From assembly GCA_947034885.2 (NCBI GenBank), contig OX344749.2, forward strand, positions 38,345,682-38,409,681: a DNA stretch of 64,000 nt, read 5' to 3'. Positions 1 to 11,533 of this stretch are shown piece by piece. The stretch's first letter is position 1; each line of letters begins with the position of its first letter. Below the pieces are notes generated by a model. It did no database searches and was not told where the DNA came from. It worked only from the letters and a program-made list of their open reading frames with translations. A program made the position numbers and the translations under genes. The stretch comes from Thuidium tamariscinum. Its lineage: Eukaryota; Streptophyta; Bryopsida; Hypnales; Thuidiaceae.

Positions 1-827
<827 letters not shown>

Positions 828-1405
828 AAAATTTAGAAGTAATAAATTAGTTGCTGATTATATTGAAAAAATATTTAGTATCAACTCGATCATTTAATTA
901 TTGAAGAAAAAAATTACTTTCAATTAATTACTTATATACCTATATATAGATATAAGTATATGAAATTTAAAAAATTTTAAAATGTAAGAAATAAATATTT
1001 TTTACAATCTAAAAATATTAATAACTAATAAATATATTTAAATAAAATAAATAAATAAAATAATTTTATTTTCAAAAAATAAATTAAATTAGGTAATAGT
1101 TTATTTTTCTATTTCTAACTATGTTTCTAATTAAAATTTATTTTTATTGATTATTTTAACATTCAAAAGATTATTAGGTCAATTCTTATACTAATAAAAC
1201 TCATTTACTAAATTAAAAATATCTGAGTTGCATAAAATGTAAGAAATACTATACAATGATACTGTTTTGTTATAGTAAAATAACTTTGTCTAAAAATAGA
1301 CAAAATTAAATACCAAAGATGTTTTTTTATAAGATTAAAAAAACTTATTTGTCGAGCAGACCTCATCCTTGCAAGAGTTATCAATTGACTTGTAGGGAGG
1401 GACCT
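828..1405. promoter_or_regulatory. Plastid atpB-rbcL spacer (copied promoter region and rbcL leader)
   Basis: AT-rich spacer between the divergent atpB and rbcL copies. In plastomes it holds both promoters. A GGAGG-type ribosome-binding sequence (GGGAGGGACC at 1395-1404) sits directly before the rbcL ATG, as in functional plastid rbcL. No function is expected in the nucleus. Confidence 0.6.
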
Positions 1406-2836
1406 ATGTCACCACAAACGGAGACTAAAGCAAGTGTTGGATTTAAAGCTAGTGTTAAAGATTACAGATTAACTTATTATACTCCAAATATCAAACTAAA
1501 GAGATTGATATTTTAGCAGCATTTTGAATGACTCCTCAACTAGGAGTACTCGCTGAAGAAGCAGGAGCTCCAATAGTTGCAGAATCTTCTACTGGTATAT
1601 GGACCTCCGTTTGGACTGATGGACTTACCAGTCTTAATCATTATAAAGGACGATGCAATGATCTTGAAGCAGTTCATGGAGAAGAAAATCAATATGTTGC
1701 TTATGTTGCTTACCCATTAGATCTATTTGAAGAAGATTTTGTTACCAATTTATTTACTTCTATTGTTGGTAATGTTTTTGGATTTAAAGCTTTACGAGCT
1801 TTACGTCTAGAAGATTTACATATTCCTCCAACTTATTCCAAAACTTTCCTAGGCCCACCTCATGGTATTCAAGTTGAGAGAGATAAATTAAATAAATATG
1901 GTCATCCATTATTAGGATGTACCATTAAGCCAAAATTAGATTTAGCTGCTAAAAACTATGGTAGAGCTATATATGAATGTCTTTATGGTGGACTTGATTT
2001 CACAAAAGATGATGAAAACGTAAATTTTCAACCTTTTATGCATTGGAGAGATCGTTTCTTATTTGTAGCTGAAGCTATTTACAAATCTCAAGCTGAAACA
2101 GGTAAAATTAAAGGACATTATTTAAATGCTATCGTAGGTACATCTGAAGAAATGATGAAAAGAGCTCAGTTTGCTAGAGAATTAGCCTACTATCATGTAC
2201 GATTATTTAATAGGTGGTTTTACTGCAAATACTAGTTTGGCTCATTATTCTCGTGATAATGGCTTGCTTCTTCATATTCACCGTGCAATGCATGTAGTTA
2301 TTGACCGACAAAAAAATCATGGTATGCATTTCTGTGTATTAGCTAAAGCATTACATTTATCCAGTGGAGACCATATTCACGCTGGTACTATAGTAGGTAA
2401 ACTTGAAGGAGAACGTCAAGTTTCTTTAGGGTTTGTTGATCTACTTTGCAATGATTATATCGAGAAAGATAGAAGCTGTAGTATTTATTTCACCCAAGAT
2501 TGGGTTTCTCTACCACGTGTTTTATCTGTAGCTTCCAGTGGTATTCATGTTTGGCCGTATGCCCGTATGCTAGCATTGATTGAAATCTTTGGAGATGATT
2601 TTGTATTACAGTTTGGTGGAGGAACTTTAGGTCATCCTTGGGGTAATGCACTTGGAGTAGTTGCTAATAGAGTTGCCTTAGAAGCTTGTGTACAAGTTTG
2701 TAATGAAGGATGTGATCTTGCTCGCAAAGGTAATGAAATTATTCGTGAAGCTACCAAATGGAGTCTTGAATTAGCTGCAGCTTGTGAAGTTTGGAAAGAA
2801 ATTAAATTTGAGTTTGATACAATTGATATTATATAA
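1406..2836 (+). pseudogene. rbcL: rbcL pseudogene (Rubisco large subunit)
   Basis: Full-length Rubisco large-subunit homology from [20 protein letters not shown] to [10 protein letters not shown] and a stop at 2834-2836. It is broken by a 1-bp deletion near 1488 (after YYTP), an in-frame TGA at 1525-1527 where Rubisco has Arg (CGA to TGA), a short deletion near 2187 before the [12 protein letters not shown] segment (reading requires dropping about 5 nt of the native GVPT region), and an insertion near 2555-2570 ([13 protein letters not shown] for a shorter native WHMPALTEIF-like segment). Active-site segments GCTIKPKL and [13 protein letters not shown] are still readable. The rbcL-trnR-accD order points to a bryophyte-type plastome source. 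Confidence 0.95.
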
Positions 2837-3025
2837 TTTAATTTAATTTTTTACTCTTATTTCTATCAAAGTAAGTTTTTAAATTTAGTAAAATAAAAAG
2901 AAGAATAAATTAATAATAAGTATTAAAAACCCTATAGGTTTTTTTATACTTATAGATTTTAATTTGTTTTATTGATCATTGATCAATAAAACAAATTAAA
3001 ATATGTAATTAACCCATTTTTTGAA

Positions 3026-3099
3026 GGTTTTGTAGCTTAGTGGATTAGAGCGTATGGTTCCAAACCATGAAGTCAAGGGTTCAAATCCCTTCTAAACCA
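3026..3099 (+). tRNA. trnR-CCG: Degenerate plastid tRNA at the trnR-CCG position; anticodon now CCA
   Basis: A 74-nt cloverleaf can be drawn: acceptor GGTTTTG pairs with CTAAACC with one T-T mismatch; D arm around GCTTAGTGGATTAGAGC; anticodon stem TATGG/CCATG; seven-base loop TTCCAAA; T arm AAGGG-TTCAAAT-CCCTT. The anticodon at 3060-3062 reads CCA, which would decode Trp (UGG), whereas the plastid tRNA between rbcL and accD in bryophytes is tRNA-Arg(CCG). A single G-to-A change explains this. The mismatch and the setting in a decayed NUPT make function unlikely. Confidence 0.75.
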
Positions 3100-3287
3100 T
3101 TAAATAAAAAATAAATAAGAGAATTTTTTTTAAAAAAATTCTTTTAATTAGTTTTCTTACTTGTGTCAAATTTTAATTATATATTATGTTAATGTTAGGT
3201 AATTTTTTTTTTTAATATTATTGATTATTAAAATATGTATTCATTGTTAATGTAGAAAAATTAAATAAAAACTACAAAACAACTAAT

Positions 3288-4272
3288 ATGTCTTTAATGA
3301 ATTGGCTTGAACCGATTTGGTGGTTTAATTGGAGCTTCTATCGAAAAAGCTACAAAAGGATATATTCTTAATAAAAGAAAAAGACTTAAAGTTAATACTA
3401 CTAACGGACTATGGACTCGACGTGATAATTGTAAAAATATTCTTTATGTTAGATTTTGAAACAAAACAAATCTATTTGTGAAGAATGTGGATATCATTTA
3501 CAAATAGGCAGTACGGAAAGAATTGAACTTTTAATTGATTGTGGAACTTGGCAACCTATGGATGAAGATATGGTTGTTCGAGATGTTCTCAAATTTTTTG
3601 ATGAAAATTCTTATAAAAGTTGTGTTATTTTTTACCAAAAAAGAACTGGTTTAATTGATGCTATTCAAACAAGTATAGGCAAATTAAATAAAAATTTAAT
3701 TGCTCTTGGAGTTATGGAGTTTCAATTTATGGGAGGAAGTATGGGTTCTGTAGTAGGTGAAAAAATAACCCGCCTTGTTGAATATACTACTGAAAAATCT
3801 ATGCCATTAATTACTGTATACTCTTCTGGAGAAGTACAAATGCAAGAAGGAACATTAAGCTTGATGCAAATGGCTAAAATTTCATTTGTTTTACAAATTC
3901 ATCAAGCTAAAAAAAATTCCTTTATATGCTATTCTTACATATCCTACAACCGGCGGAGTTACTGCTAGTTTCGGTATGTTAGGAGATATAATTATTGCTG
4001 AACCTAAAGCATATATTGCATTTGCTGGTAAAAGAGTAATTGAACAAACATTACGTCAAAAAATACCATATGGTTTTCAAGTTGCTCAATCTTTATTCGA
4101 TCATGGTTTACTTGATTTAATTGTTCCACATAACCTTCTAAAATGAATTTTAGGTAAAGTATTTGAACTTCATGGCTCAGCTGCTTATAAAGAGTATAAT
4201 AATTTATTTTTTAAATTCAATATTTGTTTTATGAATTTCTTCTTTTTAATAAAAATTTTAATTAAAAATTAA
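3288..4272 (+). pseudogene. accD: accD pseudogene (acetyl-CoA carboxylase carboxyltransferase beta)
   Basis: Homology starts at ATG 3288-3290 (MSLMNWLE). A frameshift follows at once, with RFGGLIGASIEKATKGYI in another frame. A lost T near 3455 breaks the link to [15 protein letters not shown], and another frameshift near 3905 separates VLQIHQ from [24 protein letters not shown] at 4144-4146 follows NLLK. The first Cys of the zinc ribbon before DNC is Arg, though CEEC remains. Several substitutions look like deamination (IDCGTWQ, KSCVIF, ISFVLQ). The 3' end is approximate. Confidence 0.9.
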
Positions 4273-4474
4273 AAATTATTTTTAAATGTTATAATTTTGT
4301 ATAAATGCTAAATTTTTATATATTATTAATATAACTACTTTATTTAAATTTTAATTATATTTTTAATATTTATTTATTTTTAAGTTAATATTTAAAAATT
4401 TTAAGTAATTATAAAAAATATATTAACATCTTTTTTAGAAAAATGATATAATTAACTTTCTTATTTTTTTATAA

Positions 4475-4615
<141 letters not shown>

Positions 4616-4722
4616 GATGAAATAATTTCAAATTTTTATTAAACTTTAATAAAAAATTTAGATTATTCTTATATTTTGTCTATTTATTAACTTTTAAATT
4701 TATACTTTTTAATAAAATTTTG

Positions 4723-4728
<6 letters not shown>

Positions 4729-4760
<32 letters not shown>
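4729..4760. repeat. (TA)n microsatellite in the psaI-ycf4 spacer copy
   Basis: A run of about 15 TA dinucleotides between the psaI and ycf4 copies. Confidence 0.9.
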
Positions 4761-4769
<9 letters not shown>

Positions 4770-4964
4770 ACAAATTTTAATTATAAAAAACCTATATAAA
4801 AAAATTTAATATAGTTTTTTATTTTATTTGAATCTAATAAAAAACTATATTAATTTTTTTTCTTAAACTACTAAATATTAATTTAATATATAAAAAAAAT
4901 TTAGTTTTTTTTTTTTTGCTAGTTATACTATATATATATTTCATGAAGTTTTGGAGACATCACT

Positions 4965-5520
4965 ATGAAGTGGGAATTTGAATGGCTTTGGGTAGAGCCT
5001 ATAATAGGATCTCGAAGAATCAGTAATTTTTGTTGGGCATTTATTCTTTTATTTGGTGCATTTGTATTTTTTTTTGTATGATTTTCCACTTATTTTGGTA
5101 AAGATCTAATACCTTTTTTTATCATCTCAACAAATTCGTTTTGTACCTCAAGGGGTTGTAATGTGTTTTTATGGTATTGCAGGGTTATTTCTTAGTTTTT
5201 ATTTATGGTGCACGATTTTATGGAATGTAGGTAGTAGTTATAACAAATTTGATAAAAAAGAAAAAATTGTTTCTTTATTTTGTTGGGGATTTCCTGGGAA
5301 AAATCGGCGTATTTATATCAATTTCTTCATGAGAGATATACAAGGAATACATATGGAAGTTCAAGAAGGTATTTATCCTCGGCGTATTCTTTATATGAAA
5401 ATAAAAGGTCAACAAGATATTCCTTTAACACACTTTGGGGAAAAATTAACTTTGGGGGAAATTAAAGAAAAAGCTGCAGAATTAGCTCGATCTTTACGTG
5501 TATCTATAGAAGGACTTTAA
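4965..5520 (+). pseudogene. ycf4: ycf4 pseudogene (photosystem I assembly factor)
   Basis: Starts [20 protein letters not shown] and ends [13 protein letters not shown] plus stop at 5518-5520. The span of 556 nt equals a 184-codon ycf4 plus one extra base. The extra base is a T in the T-run near 5110-5117, shifting the frame before the [14 protein letters not shown]-like segment, and a TGA occurs near 5080. This is the last plastid gene seen; cemA, expected next in a plastome, is absent, which places the NUPT junction just after the stop. Confidence 0.93.
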
Positions 5521-5533
5521 AATTTAAAAATGT

Positions 5534-5961
5534 ATGTAGATGCACATGGCAAATCTCCCTTGAATGATGGTAACGACCGTCCAATGCAAGATCATTCGCA
5601 GCATCAACACGTAATGCTGCAAAGATTTGGATTGCATGAATTGGTTGTATCCTTCCAACCGTTTGTTCTTGGACTTCTTGCTACCAACATTCTATGACAC
5701 CCAACCAATCCAAGTTCTGTCAATTCGTAACCCTAAGAGATTGTGGTATTATGACAAATTTGACCCTCAGTCACAGTAGACAACTCGATCCAGCTTGGGA
5801 GATTCAGTGCAAGAAATAGTGGTATTGGGTTTCACCCTACAGTTCCAATTACATTAGAGTAAGCAATTACTACATATAGCTAGCATCTGTGAGCTTGAAC
5901 TTGTCCAATACCAAAATCTTGAAATTTTGTGTTGGTTGCGAAAAAAGTAGTAAGGGTTCCA
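5534..5961. other. NUPT/nuclear junction and 5' flank of the CBS-domain gene
   Basis: Non-plastid sequence with mixed composition. No gene is seen. It should contain the 5' UTR and core promoter of the downstream gene, but no clear TATA box is recognisable. Confidence 0.5.
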
Positions 5962-8900
5962 ATGGTAGACAGCCAAGTCGAAGCAGAAGTGGTCGCGGGT
6001 GTAGGGAAGCCCATGGATTGGCAGCTGCAAGACTTGTGGGAGGAGAATGGCGACAAGCGAGGTGTGCCCGAAGGTGTTCGCGACCTCTTGAATGCCGCCT
6101 TCACCCGAGTCTCAGTCTCGTCCTTTCCAGATCTTCCCAGTGGCAAAGGTACCAACGATGCGCGCACTCGGTACATCGACAATAGAACAGAAGGCTGAGA
6201 TTGCATTACCTTTTTCTCGATCGTCTTTGCAATGTTTTTGCAATGATTGCCAAAAGTCTATTAAGAAATCTACAATGGTAGAAGAGCTAACTCGTGCAAT
6301 CGGCATTTGCAACTATTTGAAATTGCAATAATTTTGTGCAAGAGTTTAGACTTAGGTATGCATTGGTTCCATGCCCAAGACTTTTTCAACAAATTTGTAG
6401 CACTTTTCCAATAGTTTGCAATAGACCATGAGTATAAGGCAAGATCGGAACCACTTCAAAACCTTTGCAAAATAATGTATTGCAAGTGATATTTCTTGTT
6501 ACAGTGACTAAGTCTCTATCTTCAAGTCATTCCGATCCTTACCTGCTTGGTGCATTCACTTTAACTCCAATATATGTTTTAGTAATCTCTAACATTCTCG
6601 AGATTTGCTTGTCTACAATTTTCTAGCTCAGTCTGTCTTTTTCTAGAGTCTATTTTACTCATGCATGATCGATTAGCACAACTCTTTTATAATTTGCATA
6701 ATCACGCTCACTCGCTCTTTTTACTGTTTATTTGGCAGTGGTGGAGGTTCCTGGGGACGTCTCAATTGCCGATGCTGTGTACATCTTATCGCAAAACAAC
6801 ATCTTCTCGGTAGAAACATCTTATTAATATCAAATATGAAAATTTTCAGTTGTTACTTCCATTCAAGATGTTTCTTGCATCAATGGAGTTCAAGCGAACT
6901 TTGATAGTGTTTGTCTTCTATATATCTCGAGCCAAGGTGCCAAAATTAAATCGTACATAGTCTTGAAAATTTTACGAATTAGATTTTGAACCCATGCTGC
7001 AACTATCTGCAAGATAAGTCTAATCAATTAGTTATTTGCAACCTTGCCCTAATGTTTGGGTAATCGTCTTTCCTAGCAATGCGGAGTTTTACAGGTTAAT
7101 CAGTCTTGTGGCCAATGTATGAATTTGATGGTGGGATATACATACTATGTAGGCACCCGTAACCAATCCGAATGCATTGCAAACAGACCCATGGTCAACT
7201 CGGTATCTGGGTATGGTGGACTATCCGGCTATCATTATGTGGGTGCTGGAGCAGGCAGAGATGGCTGTCGCTGCCTTCACAGCTGGTAACTCAAATTAAC
7301 AAAGCTTAAAGTTTTTGCGTCAGTTTCTAGAGGGTTTCACAAGAGAAATACAAACATTCCAATGATGACATTTTCGAAAAACTCCATAATTAAGGGATGA
7401 TAGAATAGGATACTCTAAGAATGAAATTTGGACACAAAAGGGCAACCGTTTGTCTAATTTTTATTTTCAATTTTTCCTGTGTTAATTTCTTCAGTTCTCT
7501 TCACTTTCCTATGGTTATCAATTTGCACAATTGATTGGCTTTTGTGTATCAGTCTGCAATTGACACAACAATTCGCAATGAATTCAACGATTAATTTCAA
7601 TTTCTGAACCCCTCCCATCATTGATGTGAAATTCAAATGGGATGTGATTTTTTTAATTCTTTTTTCTCATGCCAGAATCAATCTAACCACACTCTGGATG
7701 CACCCGAAAATACTTCTAGGGACAGCTGCTGCAGTGGGTGTGGGCGCTGGCGCATTTGGGGCTCTAGGTGCTGTTGTCATGGGTTTCACTGGACCTGTTG
7801 CTGTTGCAAGTCTGGCTGCGACGGTAGTGGGAACTGCTATTGCTGGTAAGTTTGATTTCCAATCATAATTTCCTTGATGAATTTCCTTGCTTCAGTTGTC
7901 ACCAACTCTTCTTAGGGAGCTATCCATTCAAGTCTGGATCTCCTCATTTTTGAATTGGCAAGCATTTTTATCAACAAGATACTTTGGATCTTATCTTGTC
8001 AGCAATGTCACCGCCGCTGAAAGAGGAGCAAGTGAAGGAAAAGTATCGTCCCTACTTCTTAGCAACTCCTCGTAGCATAGGTAGGTGATATGGTAATTGA
8101 AAAGCCTTAATGAATTGATATTTTTGAGTGGTGAAAAGTAAACAATAGATTGAAGGCTTAAGTATTCTAGTTGGTAGAATTGGTAGTGCATATAGATCAC
8201 ATAGATACATATAGATGAAGAGAGTAAATGGAAGCATTTATATCATTCCTAAATGTCAATATTAATAAATTGACAATATTTCCTTAAAATGGCATGGCAC
8301 AATTGACAAAAAGGAAATGAAAAGAAAGAAATGAAAAGATTTTGGGAATGAAGGGGATGAAAATCTTGACTTGGTGGTGCATAATGTTTTGATAAACACA
8401 ATAAATAATTGTGATGATTAAGAAATATTCAAGGTTTAGGGTCCACTTCTTGTCAAAATGGCAAATGGAATACTGCCAATTTAACAAAATTGATGTGGTC
8501 ATTCTCTCCTATGGATGGACAATCATGGTCTACAAGTTGTAGTTGTAATTGATCATTTATTGGATAATGCTCAAGCAAATTACCTAACATTCTAAATATA
8601 GATAAGATATATCATCATAGTTGTTGAAAAGGGATTTGTTACTATAATTGACCTTGCAACTTGAACTCAAATGTGTGGAATTGCTATGAGTGGTGGCTTA
8701 TGTATTCATGAAATTTCACTACAAATAAACAAGTGTCCATAATGACTCGCCCATAATGATTATAACTTAACAATGACTTCTTCAGTCATTGCAGACAAAT
8801 CATTTATACCCTCATTCTTTTTTAGTGTTTATAGAGGCATTATGTTGTCTCCATTTGAGCTTGGCATTTTGTGGTCAGGTGGAGTTGCAGCTGAGAATAC

Positions 8901-11533
8901 AATGATCAAAGATGCAACATCTATTGCCAACACTTTTGGAGAAGAGTTTTACAAAGTCATCCTCCAAGAAGAACCCTTTGCATCTACTAAGGTAAATTAA
9001 ATATCATATAGAGTATCAATTTCTCCAACTTCAATGAACTAACTTCCTTGGTACTAGATGGAGAGTGAAGAATCTGATTTAATTGTACTACCTCCTTTGG
9101 TGCAAGATAGAGAGTGCAGAATCTAATTATCTTTGCATATTGACTTCAAAACAATTCTTCCATAAAATTCCATCAAAATGGCCTGGTAGATCATTAAGAA
9201 AGGAAGGAATTAGAAGGAATTAGGGAGTCACAAGGAATGCTAGGATTGAAGGAGTGAGGGAAAAAATCCTTGCTTCCTTCGCAATGTTATGGATGGAATG
9301 CAATTTGCATGTTATTTGCATATCAGTAGGTACAAGAAGCTCATGAAAATGTTAGAATGGTGCATGGAATACCAACAATTTAATGAAATATTTACAATAC
9401 TTTGCAGAGATGATCTGACAGTAGAGGATAGGATACAGGTCGTGTAAAGAATGTGGTAGACGCACAAGCAAGAAAGTTTGGTTTAAGCTGAATCAAAGTC
9501 GTAATTCACTCTAAATGTGTCCCTGCAGGTGGTTGAGATCACTAAGACCTACAGATGGGCACCGTTCTTACCCATCCAAATGGATGACTCCATGCTCACG
9601 GTCCTGTTGCTGCTGTCCAAGTTCCGGCTCAGGAGCATTCCTGTGGTGAATCATGACGAGCCCTCTTTGAAGAACATCATCACACAAACGGCCGTTGTCC
9701 GTGGATTATCCCAATGCCAAGGCCGCGACTGGTTCGACAGTTTGGCTTCCAAATCCTTGGACCAACTGGGGCTTCCACTCATGCCGTCTGGAAAGGTGGT
9801 CCTCTGTCTCACATTTCTTTATCACTTCCCAAGCTTAGAAGAGATACATAAGGCAGGAAATAACATTCCAATTGTTTAAATGGCTCGTTTTAGAGTGCCA
9901 ACATTATGACATTCAAGTGCAAACATGACATTTAGGAGTTCTAAAAATATGGAAATGCAAATAGGATTACACCTCAGGTTCCAATTTCTTTAAAATGAAG
10001 GACAAATCAAGTGCCAATTTCATTGAAATTTCTGGCCATTGTGATAGATATGGTGACCAAGTTGGTGACGGACGTCTCCTGATCATGCAGGTGGTTTCTG
10101 TGGACGCGAACAGGCTGGTCCTGGAAGCCTTCATGCTAATGAAGGCGAAGGGCGTTGGTGGACTTCCAGTGGTCGAAGGCCCTGACAAAAAGCTCAAGGG
10201 CAATATCAGTATCAGGGACGTCCGCTTCCTGCTCTTGCAACCAGACTTGTTCGCCAAACGGAGGTACTTGATTAACAAGTTCTTCATCACGCATTCTCAA
10301 TTACACGAGGGCCTTAAACCCTATGCCCTGAAACGAATTCTATCTCGTCAATAATCGGATTGAAGGGTGAATGCAAGAAACACTTGTACTATTTTTTGTC
10401 ACACGGCATGTGCTGATCTGTTTTTTGGCCATAAATTTTGCATTTTAACTTGAAATGACTCAAAATTTCTAGGGAAGGTACTGATGACTATCACACACCT
10501 TAAGTAATTTTTTCATAATTTTCAAAAATGATTTACTATTTAAATAGTACTAGTGATTGAATGCCACAAATGCCATTTTGGAGGTTTTTAGTACTATTGA
10601 GTACCTTTTTTTAATGATTTTGAGCTCAAATTTGGATGAAGTAGTCTTCTAGTAGACTTCTAGCTTTCACCTAGAGGGATTTCAAAAAAAGTTATTTTTA
10701 CATGGTGTACAAGTCCACAAAGTGAGCCTCCTTCTACATTTTTTTGGAAACATGTAAAAAGTTTTTATTTTTATTTTTTTGATTAATAACCATCTCTATA
10801 AAGTTTTTGCAAATGGACAATTTTTATTTTATTTTTAAAAAAAATTCTATTTTTTACTAATTAAAACATCAAAGTATGTGTTTTCTTAAGGTTTGGCACT
10901 TTTTCAAGTTCTCCTACTTAGAGATTTTTTTAACAAATTTCCTTTAGTAGTTTTCTTCATCTTAAAGGTCTTTACATTAGTCTTATTTTTGAAATTTCTT
11001 AAAAATTATTTTTCTAATTTTAAAGTACTCCCAAAAAATCAGCCAAACGCAACAAATAGTACAAGTGTTTCTTGCATTCACCCTGAAGTATACTGTGGAT
11101 GCTCGCAAAGTGAACTTCTCACCTACGTTCTTATTACAACGCTCGCATTCGATCTGAACTGGACTGATAGTGAGAGAGTTATACTTGCAGGGTGCTAACA
11201 ATCGTGGAATTCATGAAGACTGTGAAATGGGCTGCGCCAGAAACAGGGATGTTGCCAGCCTTGACGTGCGAGAAGACGGCAACATTGGGTGAAGTCATCG
11301 GGCAGCTGTCGGCTCACAAGTACCACCGCATCTACGTGGTGGAGAATTCTGTGCAACTCCTGGGGGTGGTGACACTACGAGATATCATCGGGTGTTTTGT
11401 GTCCGAACCGCAGGGCTATTTTAACAACTACTTCGGGGGCACTTTCAAAGAAACCCTGGCCCATAGTCTCCAACGAATTTCTGCCCTTTATGATCCCATC
11501 CAAGAGAAATTACAGCAGCAGCACACAGCTTAG
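5962..11533 (+). CDS. SnRK1 regulatory gamma-1-like protein with four CBS domains (8 exons)
   Basis: Exons by GT/AG borders: 5962-6148, 6739-6809, 7153-7285, 7720-7845, 8879-8991, 9529-9795, 10091-10263, 11191-11533. All phases fit and the total of 1,413 nt gives 470 aa with no lesion. N-terminal segment PMDWQLQDLWEENGDKRG precedes CBS1 (about 60-130; ADAVYILSQNNIFS, RYLGMVDYPAIIMWVLEQAE). A Gly/Ala-rich stretch at about 131-172 (AVGVGAGAFGALGAVVMG) is typical of this plant subfamily. CBS2 lies about 212-299 (YRWAPFLPIQMDDSMLTVL, GRDWFD), CBS3 about 300-356 (GVGGLPVVEG, NISIRDVRFLL), CBS4 about 358-450 (HRIYVVENSVQLLGVVTLRD). The family resembles AMPK/SNF1 gamma subunits, which bind adenine nucleotides and scaffold the energy-sensing kinase; for this plant branch a kinase-subunit role is by homology. 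ATG 5962 is the first Met in the open frame. Confidence 0.9.
10361..11087. mobile_element. Non-autonomous inverted-repeat element (MITE-like) in the last intron of the CBS gene
   Basis: 30-bp perfect terminal inverted repeats beginning GGGTGAATGCAAGAAACACT lie at 10365 (forward) and ending at 11083 (reverse). TGAA flanks both sides (10361-10364 and 11084-11087), a possible 4-bp target duplication. The 719-bp interior is AT-rich with no gene. It sits in the intron 10264-11190, so splicing removes it. A diverged relative lies at 40081-40782. Confidence 0.8.

Noticed and set aside
9967-10290. Minus-strand 107-codon frame
   Set aside because: Antisense to exon 7 of the CBS-domain gene.
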